Origin: Stictocephala bisonia
Taxonomy: Eukaryota > Arthropoda > Insecta > Hemiptera > Membracidae
Direction of reading: 5' to 3'
Assembly: GCA_035578905.1 (NCBI GenBank)
Contig: JAQJVL010000002.1
Coordinates: 9,238,717-9,302,716 of the forward strand
Length of the DNA stretch: 64,000 nucleotides
Made by a program: the position numbers and the translations under genes. The notes under the pieces were generated by a model that did not search any database, was not told the DNA's origin, and was given only the letters and a program-made list of their open reading frames with translations. The first letter of the stretch is position 1. Each line of letters starts with the position of its first letter. Shown one piece after another: positions 34,491-46,109 of this stretch.

Positions 34491-34747
34491 CTAAATTTCT
34501 TATATCAATAGTTTATGAATTGATTGGAGATTTCCAATGCTTCAAGTGTTTAAAGAACACTGTTAATAAATTTCTACTAATCAGGAACAATCCAATGCCA
34601 ACAAATAACTTTCAAACAAAAGGTTATGAATTAGTTAAAGTTTGGTTCGGAAGTAACTCACAAACACGATTTTATTAAGTGAGGGAAGGGGGGGGGGAGT
34701 GGTCGGCCGTTTTGAATATTTTTTCATCAGACCCATGTAAAAGGGTT

Positions 34748-34985
34748 AAACCACAGAGATCGCATCTAATAATGTGCTGAATGTGTGTCGAAGGGTTAGT
34801 TCTTCAGTTTGTCATACGATGACAGGTCCAGCACCTTGTAAGTTCCTCCCATTATTCCCCCAAATCTTTATTAACGATAAACGTAATTATTATTACAGAT
34901 GTATATTAGTTATAATCTATTTATAACTGCCACTGAGGCGTACGCTATGGCCATTGTAATGTGGAATGTAGATTGCTTTAGGTAT
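34748..34985 (+). mobile_element. Dispersed repeat family Q, most complete plus-strand copy
   Basis: Begins ACCACAGAGATCGCATCTAA and continues CTGAATGTGTGTCGAAGGGT, ACAGGTCCAGCACCTTG, AGTTCCTCCCATTATTCC, GATAAACGTAATTATTATTA and AACTGCCACTGAGGCGTACG. All these words recur in order in the other Q copies. Class unknown. The GGGGGGGGG run at about 34690 lies just outside. Confidence 0.65.
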
Positions 34986-35376
34986 TTTCTTGAAATTTTA
35001 CTGTCTGTGATAAACGTAGACTACTTGTAACTGTAACAATTTATAAACTACACTAAGTAAAAATGCCAGCAGTTTGGAAAATCAAAACGTTGTTAGCAAT
35101 GATCAAAAGGTTGTTAAAATCGGCTTATTAACAAAGGGCTAACAGTGGGACCGGAAATCAGCAGAAGAGGATCCTGATCGCTCTTAATGGCACGATTCTC
35201 AAACACAATTAATCAGTATTAACTGCCTGGTTTAATACAATTAACTCTTAAGACCCTTCATTTAAACAGTTTACAACCACCTTAACAACATTACACAATA
35301 TTTATAAAAAAATAATAATAATTTGCATAAGATTAATTATTAATTCAGTCCTCATGAAGGGCTAGCAAGGTGTGGC

Positions 35377-35381
35377 AAAAA
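35377..35381 (-). terminator. Pol III T-run terminator of tRNA-iMet
   Basis: Five Ts on the minus strand, starting 6 bases beyond the 3' end of the tRNA. This is the usual RNA polymerase III termination signal. Confidence 0.8.
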
Positions 35382-35386
35382 GTATT

Positions 35387-35458
35387 TAGCAGAGCGTGGT
35401 TTCGATCCACGGACCTCTGGGTTATGGGCCCAGCACGCTTCCACTGCGCCACTCTGCT
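35387..35458 (-). tRNA. Initiator tRNA-Met (anticodon CAT)
   Basis: A 72-bp intact tRNA gene on the minus strand, without intron. The acceptor stem pairs AGCAGAG at the 5' end with CTCTGCT, followed by the discriminator A. The D arm contains TGGCGCAGTGG (A box). The anticodon arm is CTGGGCCCATAACCCAG with CAT. The T arm has GGATCGAAACC (B box) with A at positions 54 and 60 in place of the usual TTC, a mark of eukaryotic cytoplasmic initiators. The three G:C pairs below the anticodon loop and the A1:U72 pair are also initiator features. A T-run follows. It delivers the first methionine to the 40S subunit through eIF2. It stands alone in repeat-rich DNA and is the only gene in the window I judge functional. 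Confidence 0.97.
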
Positions 35459-35459
35459 C

Positions 35460-36945
35460 TTGGGGGTGAGAAAACAAATATCAATTCCTGTTTACAACTT
35501 CACCCCTTCTCTAAAAATAACTTTTCCATAGGCCTAAGTACTATCCGCATTGAAAGCCATTAATTTGTCCGAAAATAGTACAGATTATGTAGTTCAATTT
35601 TGGGGGAAATTATTTTCTTACAAATTGGGTAAGCTAAAACATATTTCAGGCGTGGTTAAAATCGTATTATGAGATATTTAAGTACTGGTCATAAATCAAA
35701 TCCCTTGTAACAGAAAAATAAACGACATATAAATCACCGCTTGAACTTTAAAGGTGGCTAAAATGCTTTTAAATTTACACTGTTTTGCTTTTAATTTTAA
35801 TAGAGTCGACATAAGTTGTATTCCACTTATGTATTAAATTTTACACCCATTTATTATGTGGTATTTTATGACGTAAGTTTCCTAGTTATGCAAGTCACTC
35901 AGACACTGCCTTGTTGATTTATATATAGGCTATTTAAAGCACAATAAGTTTTGACTAGGAGTGGTAAGGTAAAACTGTCAACTATATACAGTAGACTTCT
36001 AAATCTGTTACATAAAATACTTTTTTACTAGCTACAACGGAAAAAAATAGCATAGCGACTTCAGGCGTAGTCTAAGAAAGTAAAGAAAATAAGCATACAT
36101 TTTATTGGGAACTCATTTATACTTTTTGAAACAAAAAATTTGAATGAGTTGTGACTCATAAAACATAAGTATAAAACAAACTATAATCTCTTATATGTTT
36201 TTAGTGGCTTTTTCCAAATTTGAGAAAAATAGGCTCTACTTGAGATGTCGTTGTTTATACATTATAAAATACTAACCACTTAATAACGCCCCCTTACGTC
36301 ATTATGCATCCTACCAAATATAATGACGTAACGTTGAACTCCATCAAATAGAATGACGTAGTAGGAGATTTTACATTCAATCCACTCTGTTGGCTAATTA
36401 AGTACAGTAATTATATGGTACAATCTAATGTACAACGTACAATACAACAAACATATTAGGTTTAAGTACATAGAAATAACGATATAAACTATATATCCAC
36501 CAAATAATTTACACATACAACCATTTTAAAACGCTAATAACTATATGATTGAGAATAGTGCATTTTGATGCAGTTAATGGAGAGAGCCCGTTCTACTTGG
36601 TCTAGGCAAAGCCCGCAGCACAGTGGTGTAGCCAGATTGCATCATACAGTCAGCCGCTAATACCGTTACCAGGAGTACTATCGCCACAACTATCATCTGA
36701 TTCCACTAACCTCTATAGATATCAGCGTTTGAATGTGTACACTTCACGTGTACGACCTGTTTCCAATCCTTATTATCTGCAACACAGTTTAAATTTTACT
36801 GTTTAAAATATTGGGAATATTTTAAAAATGTAATATATAACCATACAATATTTTAGACACATATGTGAAATATTGTAATATTGTCCTCCACAACTAGTCA
36901 GAATGTATGAAAGCAAATACGTGCATTTTAATTATTTTAAGAACG
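35460..36945. other. No recognisable feature
   Basis: AT-rich DNA. Short direct words AATGACGTA recur at about 36320-36360, without clear array structure. Confidence 0.4.
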
Positions 36946-36949
36946 TGGT

Positions 36950-37095
36950 TGTTTGAAAACTATTTGTTGGCATTGGATTGTTCATGATTGGTAGAAAACT
37001 ATTGGAGATTTCCAGCGCCTCAAGCGTTTTATGAAAAAAAAACCATGACGTTTCGATAAATATAAAACTTCTATCGTTATCGTCTTCAGGTGTTA
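36950..37095 (-). mobile_element. Transposon-derived module with hairpin and GAAACGTC motif
   Basis: On the minus strand: CCTGAAGACGATAA, a loop, TTATCGAAACGTCATGG, then CTTGAGGCGCTGGAAATCTC and GAACAATCCAATGCCAACAA-like sequence. A similar TTGAAAAAGG-hairpin-TCGAAACGTCGTG module sits about 55 bp inside both ends of element Z (41089-41140, 42445-42490). The distal module recurs at 34524-34640 and 19528-19555. It is probably the decayed end of a mobile element. Confidence 0.45.
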
Positions 37096-37099
37096 CTTA

Positions 37100-38485
37100 C
37101 TAACTTAGCTTACATTTACAATAAGTTTTTTTCAGTTTAGTGAAAATAAGAAAGTGATTTAAGATGGCCGTTTCCCAAACCGCAAAGACACCGCTGGGAA
37201 GTCAACAGCCTCTTTAGATACGAATTTTACCGTCCGCGGGCTAACACATGTTGTTCTATGTATTGATAGTTCGGTTCGTGTTTATTATTATAATAATGAG
37301 TGGTAATGCACAATGGGTGATAAATACATAATAAGTTTAAATACAATAATTTAAAATCACAAAAATTTGAATTTTAAGTTTCACATATTGAAATAAACTT
37401 TTCACAAAAACCAACCTATGGTCCACTACAACAGTTCTTCACCTACTAAATGACATTTAAAGTGTTACGATACAAAAATTGTTACAGACCATTGAAATAG
37501 AAACCAATGTTTTTGGCGTTTTTCGTGGAGCAAAAGGAGTCCCTTAAGAATGAATATTCAATAAATTTATACTAAATCCTAGAGTAAGCATTGATATATT
37601 TAGAATAACACAAAATAATAGTGCAAGTGCTTTTCGTATTTTTATTTGAACAGTACTTGAAATAAAACCTGTTCATAAACTCTCCGAACATCATAATGTT
37701 TAAAGATGTTTGGGGAATTATTTTTTTCAAAACTGCGGCTAGTGAAACTGTCTTAACTACAAAATGTATACTCTTACATTTTATTTTCAAACCAAAGTTT
37801 TTTTTACGAATGGAATCATTTAATGTCCACAAGCATTGCATGAATGCAATGAAAATGGTCAGAAACAATTAAATGTTATTTCATAAGGATACGATTTTAA
37901 ATTAACTGAAATGTCGTGTGCAGTACATTAACTTACTAACAGCTTACATACTATTAAAAAATCTCGCTAATTGTATAGAATGGTTCGTGTCCAAGACGCC
38001 TTATTAGTAAACCTTTAAAACCATTCTTAACCGTTACTTCTGAGGCCGCTGTGTCCTGGAACCTACCTCAATATAACAATGTTTAGCGGACCACGGTACA
38101 TAGGGTTTGGAACTCGGATCTCTCCCAAGTGAGTCTTGAGATAAATTGGCAGGAGTCGTGTGCTTTTAGAGCACCTTGATTGTCTGACATAATACACATC
38201 AAACTTACCATGCGGACAGTGTTTCCAAAACACGAGCTTTAAGGACGGTCTTTTAAGGAATCAAGAGAGGTGTTTCAGCACAGCTTAGTTCGAAATTTGG
38301 ACATCCTAACTTAACTGTGAATCAACATCAATTCCCGAAAAGCGAACATAACCTCAATATAATCTGTATAAAATCATTTATATTGTTTCCGGGCAAGATA
38401 ATGAAAAAAACACGTTTTCTATTCACATTACAAACATTTTGTGAATACCACACGATGAGCGAATTTAGTGCGTCTTAAGAGTATC
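37100..38485. other. No recognisable gene
   Basis: AT-rich intergenic DNA. A 98-codon minus-strand frame at 37572-37868 is low-complexity in composition and unlike any family I know. Confidence 0.4.
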
Positions 38486-38494
38486 ATAGTTGGA

Positions 38495-38779
38495 GAAGAC
38501 ATATGATTAGAATGCAGTGGCACGCTAGTGCCATCATCGTATTGCACCAAATCCTCGAGCACTGCTATCTAAGTCATTGACATAGAGCAATAAGAGAAAT
38601 GGGCCAAGTACAGATCCCTGTGGGACGCCTGAAGTAACTGGCTGGCTAGGTGAGATATATCGGCAGTAATCATTTATGATTTGGAAAGGCTGGCTGCAGT
38701 ATGAAAAATGGGATCTGAACCACTCTGTTCCGCTACCTCGATACATTTTCAAAATCGAGGAATTTCTCATGGTCAACAT
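38495..38779 (-). pseudogene. Reverse transcriptase fragment of a Jockey-like LINE
   Basis: The minus-strand frame encodes RGSGTEWFRSHFSYCSQPFQ and then VTSGVPQGSVLGPFLLLLYV followed by NDLDSS, which is reverse transcriptase palm sequence (the SGVPQGSVLGP...YxNDL motif). After a one-base frame break the next residues read YDDGTSV, corresponding to the catalytic F/YADDT block with the Ala lost. Only about 95 residues survive from a domain of several hundred, so it is a dead fragment. Jockey or CR1-type is the likely class from the GVPQGSVLGP wording. Confidence 0.8.
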
Positions 38780-39780
38780 TTATTAAACGTTATAAAAACG
38801 TTAAAAAAAACTTTAAAACGTTATAACAACGTAACAAAAATACTTTAACGGATTAGACCTTAAAATCCTAACAAGGATTTTTTTAAATTTTAAAGCGAAA
38901 TTTATGGACTTATTAGTGTTAGACAATTGTATTAGTTTCATTCTCCCAAATATGTGACATGTTAAACATGGTGGCGCCAATAAGTAGCCAAGTATTCGAG
39001 AAGATCTGATCAAAGTTAGGCGAGTCAATAGACGGGCAAAAATATGGTTCAGTAACGACGCAGATCGCTGAGTCAATAGCCTCCGTGTCACTGACAAGAT
39101 CACTGAACTGCGTACGGCATGGCCTGGCACTAAACGCCTACAACACTGGCCTCATTGCCTCGCACCTGACAACGTGACAAACTCCATAAATAAACCATTA
39201 TATAATTAAAACGTTCCATCAACATAATAGAAAAAAACTACACATTTGACCATTTATAAAGCAACAAAAAATTACAAAATATTTTACTAACAATATAATT
39301 ACCTTGCTAAACCAATTATACAATTTACAACTAATTTAAAAACAAATAGTAAGGGTATAACTGTTGAGTCATAATTTGTATTTATGATTATAATAAATCC
39401 AAAGTGACTATAAGTAGAATGCCACCAAAGCACTGAGAGTAGTTGTAAACAAAATATTTAACACTGATTACTTAGAAAACAAGATAATGAGTCCATTGAA
39501 TACTAACTTTAAAATTTGTTGACTTATAAATATTAATAAGGAAATGTAAGAATATACTGTCATACATTCTGGCATGAGAACCATTTAAATTCTTGGGTAT
39601 ATAAAAAGAATAGAACACAACAAGTTTGCAAAAAAGTTGTTGAATTTTATGAACATTTAGATAGGGTAAAAACAGAAAATATTAACCTAAATAGATAACT
39701 AAAAATACGCAAAAAGGAGCGAGTATAACACAAACTGACATTAAAAACAAGAACACATTTATGCAACGGATTTTATATTT
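38780..39780. other. No recognisable gene
   Basis: Immediately upstream (minus-strand sense) of the reverse transcriptase fragment is an AACGTTATAAAAACGTT-like simple region (38785-38830). A 105-codon minus-strand frame at 38813-39130 might include more of the LINE, but I cannot match it to a reverse transcriptase motif. Confidence 0.35.
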
Positions 39781-39784
39781 TTTT

Positions 39785-39940
39785 CGAAAGTAAAACTTTA
39801 CTAGCTATTTTATATGGACCTGCAGGCATATGCATGAACTTTATTCAACGAGTGGTGAACCTGTCGTTAGCTCATTTTGGGATTTGAACCATCTAAATCC
39901 CAGTCCGAATATTCGCAGTCCGAAGCCTTAGCTAAAGGCA
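39785..39940 (-). mobile_element. tRNA-derived SINE, second copy of the 17560 family
   Basis: The reverse complement carries GCCTTTAGCTAAGGCTTCGG, GACTGGGATTTAGATGGTTC, AAATCCCAAAATGAGCTAAC, then CACTCGTTGAATAAAGTTCA and GCCTGCAGGTCCAT. The B box is GGTTCAAATCCC. Matches 17560-17725 along head and body. Confidence 0.65.
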
Positions 39941-41040
39941 ATTGGAAAGATGATTAGTGGGTGAAAGGGAAACGAACTGGAAAAACTTCGTCTGGTGAAA
40001 GAAAGAGAGTTCATTCGGAAAGAATAAAACACTAAGCAAACATGATTAAGCATTTATTCAAGAACTTGTCAATACTTAAATAGTAAAAAAATAAGCTGGT
40101 GAATAATTTATTTAAAGTCATATTCGTACTCACAAAAACAGTGGATATACGTTTTAGATTAATTTAAGAACATTTAACTTTTGTCTTAATTTAAGTCCGA
40201 TCATGTTGGTCGGAAAAAGTCTTAAGTCACCAACATTTATTTTCACTCCAACCCTCATTTACCCCCTTTAATAAAAAAAATATTTTCTCAGCAAGCGAAT
40301 ATGGTTATTTGTGGCATATCACTATTTATAATCGTGTTTGTTACCTTATATTTGTTAAAGCTATACTTCTTGTAGCAAAATGGAGCAATGTGTAGCGCCT
40401 GCAAAATAGAATATTTACCTTGCGTAAACAGATGTCGTTCTTTGCACGACTCAAAAAAATTAAGGCGCTATATACATTCTATTGAATCTTTCGGAAATCA
40501 TTTGTTCTATTGATGGCATGTAACATAAATCGTGATCCAAATTATTTTGAAGAAATGTAGGAAAACATTGGAAAATAATGAATATATAAGGTATATAAGC
40601 GATAGTTAAATAATAAACAAAGAAAAAACACAAAGTTGATAAACGAAAAAAATTATTCTGATACATTTACTTGTAATAATATAATACAGAGTGTCCCTGA
40701 ACTCTCTGAGGATCTCTTTAGTACTGATTTTGGGTCAAAAACAAGACATAATATCATATTTAAAGATTCTAAACACCTCCCGTACCCTTACAACCACCAT
40801 TTTGTATTTTTTATAAATTATTTTTTTACTTTTATAACTGTTTAACCGATGGAGTTCAAATTTGGTAAGCATATTAATAAAATGTTTCTTACTAAAATAA
40901 AAAAATCAAAAACATTTTTTACTTATTTTCAAAATTGCGGCACTCTGAAGTTTTTGATCCTTAATAACTTTTGAAATGTTAGGAATATAATAAAATCACA
41001 AGAATACTTTTTTTTTTAAATATTATCAACAATCTAAAAA

Positions 41041-42535
41041 TGAGGGAGACAAAGGTAGTTGGACATTTGCCATCATTACGTGAAAATTTCCAATCACGAC
41101 GTTTCGATTTGGTAAAACCCAAACCTTTTTCAAGTGCTAAAAACTAAATTACATCTACACAAACAGTTATAAAACTACGTTCTTAAACTAATAAACTTAT
41201 CTACTTTAATAATTATCTACATTTTTACCTAGATCCTAGAATGGGGTACAACAAAATCAACTTATACTAAATATAAAATGTTAACATGGTTAAATTAATA
41301 TAACCAATTAGGCGCTGTCAAGGTCACGACATCAACATAAAAATGTTAAAACACAATTAAAATTGATATTCAAATCAGACTGAAATAAGATTACATTAAC
41401 TAATTATAAATATATGGTACCTGAAAAACACTATTAATTTAAAATAACATTCAACATTCACAAAAATGATATATATGACTCGGAAGGGCTGAGACTACTA
41501 TTAAAATTACATTTTACTATTACAATTACATTTTAACCTGAAAAGACAACAATTATTAGGAATAACACTACAATAATCAAATATTACAAAAATTATGAAA
41601 TCTTACGATCCGCAGTGACGATGGCGTCTAGACGTCCCAGGCACGAAGTGAGGATGATAAAATCCAAATGCAGTGTCTACGAAGTTCCCTCCAAGGTGAT
41701 AAAACACGGGGACAAGACAAACATACACACTACACTTCACAACAACCATACACAGACTGACGAGGTCAGGGACGTACCCTCCGAGATCGCCAAAAATGCG
41801 GTGACTCAGGTACGGGGACGGGGCCGTAGACTCATGGGGTGTTTAATTGTTGTAGGTGCAGGTGGTGTAGGATTCTGGTTAGATGATGTCATGAGTGTAT
41901 TGAACTTTTTATCAAGTGTGTACACTCATGACACTCATCAAAAAAGTTGATTATCTTTTTGATGAGTTGATACTCATCAAAAAAATGATAAGATTTCATC
42001 ATTTTTGTAATATTTGATTATTGTATTGTTATTCCTAATAATTGTTGTCTTTTCAGGTTAAAATGTAATTGTAATAGTAGTCTCAGCCCTTCCGAGTCAT
42101 ATATATCATTTTTGTGCATGTTGAATGTTATTTTTAATTAATAGTGTTTTTCAGGTACCATATATTTATAAATAGTTAATGTAATCTTATTTCAGTCTGA
42201 TTTGAATATTAATTTTAATTGTGTTTTAACATTTTTTTTGTTGATATCGTGACCTTGACAGCGCCTAATTGGTTATATTAATTTAACCCTGTTAACATTT
42301 TATATTTAGTATAAGTTGATTTTGTTGTACCCCATTCTAGGATCTAGGTAAAAATGTAGATAATTATTAAAGTAGATAAGTTTATTGGTTTAAGAACGTA
42401 GTTTTATAACATGTTTGTGTAGATGTAATTTAGTTTTTAGCACTTGAAAAAGGTTTGGGTTTTACCAAATCGAAACGTCGTGATTGGTAATTTTCACGTA
42501 ATGATGGCAATGTCCAACTACCTTTGTCTCCCTCA
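41041..42535. mobile_element. Foldback element Z with ~550-bp arms, inside X
   Basis: The left arm 41041-41605 and right arm 41989-42535 are close reverse complements (TGAGGGAGACAAAGGTAGTT at the left end; AACTACCTTTGTCTCCCTCA at the right). The 383-bp centre is GC-richer at 41615-41880 and ends in strong small hairpins (CATGAGTGT/ACACTCATG; ACTCATCAAAAAAG/CTTTTTGATGAGT). A 111-codon plus-strand frame (41615-41950) covers the centre but shows no known domain. Z splits X's left arm. The word AATCTAAAAATG occurs on both sides (about 41030 and 42570), perhaps from the insertion. Confidence 0.85.
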
Positions 42536-43570
42536 TATGATACTCCATCATTAACACATTTCAAAAACAAAATCTAAAAATGTAACGTTGTACGAAATCA
42601 AACGACAAACAACTGAGATTTGAGTATTTTTGTAATTAGTTATTTACGCGTGAATGTGTAGAGACATGGATGGTTTCGTGCCGCACCAGTCAACCACAAC
42701 AATACATCAGCGATATATTCTGATTACTTTGATCAAAAACACTACAATAAAGAGATTTGTGTCTTTTTGTAATCAAAATGCCCTCAGCAGGCAACCGGAA
42801 AGATGTTGCGGATGATTTTAGTTGTTATTAAGTTAAGAATTAATTGTAACCTTAAATAGTGCCCTAAAATCAAGAGTTTTTGTAAATTATAAGTTTTTGG
42901 TAAATTCAAGAAAAAAAATAATAGTCTGCTGTGCACCAGTAACTTTCCAGTAATGTTTTTCCTTTGCAATCAAATAAGAGGACGACATTTTGAGCATTTT
43001 TTGTAATGTGAAAATAAATTTAATTGAAGTTTCAATTCATGATCTAATGTTTCTTTTTAATTTTCCTTGTTTTATGTCTACAACTTTCTTTGTATGATAA
43101 ATAAAGTTTACAAAGTTTCTAGTTTTTAGGGCACTATTTAAGGTTAAAATAAATGTTTAATGTGATAACAACGAAAATCACCTGCAATTTTTCCCCGTTG
43201 CCTGCTAAGGGTATTTTCACTGCAATAACGCCACAAATCACTTTATTCTATTGTTTCGGAAAAAAGTAAACAGATTAGATCGCTGATGTATTGTTGTGGT
43301 TGACCCGCGCGGCACGACACCACGACACATTCAGGCGTAAATTATTAAATAAAAAAAATACTCAAATCTCAGTTGTTTGTTGTCCGATGTCATACGTTAC
43401 ATTTTTAGATTGTTAATGACATTTGCAAAAAAGGTATTCTTGTGATTTTATTGTATTCCTAACATTTCAAAAGTTATTAAGGATCACAAATTTATATGTG
43501 CCGCCATTTTGAAAATCGTTTAAAAAGGTTTTTGATTTTTTAATTTTAGTAAGAAAATGATTTTACTATA

Positions 43571-45140
43571 GTTTGTATGATAGAACCTGTCTCCTGGACC
43601 CTCGGCTACCTGGGACTGGCCCGGGACACCCCCCAGCACCCGCCTGCGGCTGTTTCTGTAATGAGTCATTTACTGGCATCCCCACTAGGTGAACTAACTT
43701 TTTTTCTCGGATCACAATTTTTGAATTTTTTTCAAATATTTGAAAAGTACATAAAAAAAGATTAACGATATAAAACTCGATAAAAATTGAACAATATTGA
43801 GGTGGTCTGTTTATTTGTATAGTAACAATAAAGTTGGTTTTGTGTAACGATATGACGATTAAATTACATTGGAATTGACAACAATTCTAATAAAATAATT
43901 TTTTAAATAAGCTTATGAGTAGCCTGGGTTAGAAGTAACAATCGAGTTTCACGAGAAAAATCTACGGTACCTACCAACACTTGGATCATTGGACTTTTGC
44001 AGTGGAAGTCTGATTCATGGTGGCTAAAATATTTCTGAGAAGTAAATTATTGCAAGTTTACTGAGTTAGAATAATAAAGCCAAACACTGCGTTATTGAGT
44101 AAACATTAATATCATAGGCCATTTTACCAATGTTAATCTAAATAATTGACAGGGATTTGAAAAATAAGACTATTCCTACTTTTAAGCACATTATATTTAT
44201 AATTCAATCAATATTTTACAACTTTCACTTTTCACATGAACTTTAAAAAAACTTTAGCTGCAGATACTCTTTCAGACACCTTTTTAAGATCTAATAACGG
44301 TCCCTTGTTGTCACGTTCCCGCTCGAAGTATTGCAAAACAGATGGAATAATCGTTCTTGCCTGAGAATTGTATGCTGTCCCAGCACGCTTTTCACTTGAT
44401 GGAGGCATATTCACAAACAATAAAAGTAAACAAAAAACACTAACACACAAATAGTCACATAACAAAAGATAATAGCAAAAAATATGCAATAGTAAACTTA
44501 ATTGAAGAAATGCTTAATTTAAAAATTCGCTAACTAAAAAATTTAATGAAAACACAGTGGCAATTTAATTTACCACGATGTTACTGTGGCCAACACTCAC
44601 TTTGAACTGAAAACTACCCTCACCCCTAGAAACTCGTAAGCAGGTGATTAGGCATTTCTCAGAAATAGATTAGCTAGCATGAGTCAGACTTCCGCTGCGA
44701 AAGTCTAATGTTCCAAGTGGTAGTACCGTTATAACGCAAAATACAGATTTTTCTCATGAAACTGGATTAATACCTCTAATCTTTTATAAGCTTAGTTTAA
44801 AAATTATTTTATTAGAATTGTTGTCAATTCCAATGTAATTTAATCGTCATATCGTTACACAAAACCAAATATACTGTTACTATACAAATAAACAGACCAC
44901 CTCAATATTGTTCAATTTGTATCGAGTTTTATATAGTTAATCTTATTTTTTTATGTACTTTTCAAATAGTTGATGAAAATTCAAAAATTGTGATCCGGGA
45001 AAAAAATTTAGTTCACCTAGTGGGGATGCCAGTAAGTGACTCATTAAGGAAACAGCCGCAGGCGGCTGCCAGTGCTGGGAGGTGTCCCGGGCCAGTCCCA
45101 GGTAGCCGAGGGTCCAGGAGACAGGTTCTATCATACAAAC
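43571..45140. mobile_element. Long-TIR element Y with transposase relic, inside X's right arm
   Basis: Inverted ends GTTTGTATGATAGAACCTGT and ACAGGTTCTATCATACAAAC, flanked by TATA on both sides, consistent with a TA target duplication. Arms extend to about 44042 and from about 44655 (roughly 475-485 bp each) and are highly similar. They include the GC-rich CTACCTGGGACTGGCCCGGG block. The 600-bp centre carries a short minus-strand frame (44232-44408) resembling a transposase N-terminus. Y splits the right arm of X cleanly: X sequence continues across after Y is removed. Confidence 0.87.
44232..44408 (-). pseudogene. Transposase N-terminal fragment in element Y
   Basis: A 58-codon minus-strand frame starting at ATG (44406-44408): MPPSSEKRAGTAYNSQARTI, then IPSVLQYFERERDNKGPLLD, LKKVSERVSAAKVFLKFM. 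It resembles the first helices of insect transposase-like proteins that open with a SQ(A/T)R..I..V..(F/Y)F..E......P(L/I)..(V)..R...A helix-turn-helix pattern, found ahead of a DDE domain. From memory of that pattern I infer a DNA-binding N-terminus. The frame stops just where the second helix should continue, and no DDE domain follows. Y is therefore an internally deleted, non-autonomous copy. An in-frame AT-rich extension upstream (to 44489) is more likely leader than protein. Confidence 0.5.
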
Positions 45141-45960
45141 TATAATGTGCTTACCAAATTTGAACTCTATAGGTTTAACAGTTATAAAAATAAAAAAATA
45201 ATCAGTAAAAAATACAAAATGGCGGCTGTACGTGTACCGGAGGTTTTTTGGAATTTTAAAATATAATATCATGTCTTGTTTTTAACCCACAATCAATAAC
45301 TGAAAAGATCGTCAGAGAGTTCAGGGACACCTATATATACAGGGTGTATCGCGAGAGGTTGGTACAACTTCAGGATATGATAGTATACATAAAAATAAGC
45401 AAAAAGGTTCCTGTAAACATGTGGCCTATCTCGGCTTATTAAGTGTCTGTCTATATGTGCTTTTATTTAAAAAAACTATATCTCAAGTTTGAGCTAATAA
45501 TTTGAAACTTGGTATATTTGCTAACCTATTTAGGGGTAGTTTAAAATAAAAAAGGAACACCATTATCTTTATCAGTTTCAAAATGGCAACCATAAGAAGT
45601 GTTAAAAGTTAAATAACTTTAAACCATTATTTTTATTAAAAATGTATTAAATACTTTAATTTTGTAAATTTAATAACACATTCAAAGATACCTCAATTTT
45701 AAAAATCGGTTTGAAAATAAAAGAGTAAAGCACTTTTTCGTGTATGCCTGTTTAGGGGTTTTCACTTGTATGAAGTTTACTAACCAAATGTATAACTTCA
45801 TAGTCATTATAAACAGCTGTTTTAAATTATTTTAAATATCAGCTGTTTTTATGTGAAACCCATTTTCATGTATGCTTGTTTAGGGTTTCCTAAAAAATAG
45901 CCTTTTGTTAATAACGAAATTTATTTTACATAAAACAAAAACACAAATTGTATGATTGTA

Positions 45961-46011
45961 TTATAAATGCTGTTCAATGTGACGCCCTCCTTCATCAGTG
46001 CATACTTCAGC
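45961..46011 (-). pseudogene. Possible transposase C-terminus in element V
   Basis: On the minus strand the codons read A-E-V-C-T-D-E-G-G-R-H-I-E-Q-H-L-stop. Transposases of the Tc1/mariner/IS630 group in arthropods often end with C-x(4)-GGHxEH-L(L)-stop, so this matches the expected tail. A stop lies just upstream, so only about 16 residues survive. It supports the assignment of V from its TIR and TA target, but the match is short. Confidence 0.45.
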
Positions 46012-46109
46012 CTAAAATAATTAATTAAGCAATTTATACTTTAAAAAACACATACAGACAGACAATTAACAAGGCAAGATAGGTCACACGTTTATTGGAA
46101 CTTTTTTGC

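Larger units (their letters stand above)
40687..45332. mobile_element. Long-TIR element X, broken by two nested insertions
   Basis: Outer inverted ends: CAGAGTGTCCCTGAACTCTC at 40687 and, from the right, TAGGTGTCCCTGAACTCTCT at 45332, with AACAAGACAT and CCATTTTGTATTTTTTA further in on both arms. Its left arm is 40687-41040 plus about 42575-42870. Its right arm is about 43125-43570 plus 45141-45332. Removing Z (41041-42535) and Y (43571-45140) leaves an element of about 1.55 kb with arms near 650 bp and a 255-bp spacer. TA flanks the left end and the CAGRGTGTCCC start resembles Tc1/mariner-type elements. No transposase remains in its own spacer. Confidence 0.8.

Noticed and set aside
37572..37868. 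98-codon minus-strand frame
   Set aside because: AT-driven composition, no motif and no neighbouring exon. A frame this long is not surprising in 64 kb.
38813..39130. 105-codon minus-strand frame upstream of the reverse transcriptase fragment
   Set aside because: Position suggests LINE sequence, but I could not match any reverse transcriptase or endonuclease motif to it.
41615..41950. 111-codon frame in the centre of foldback Z, in a GC-richer patch
   Set aside because: It could be captured coding sequence, but I see no domain, and it lies between inverted arms. Left as part of Z with no function given.
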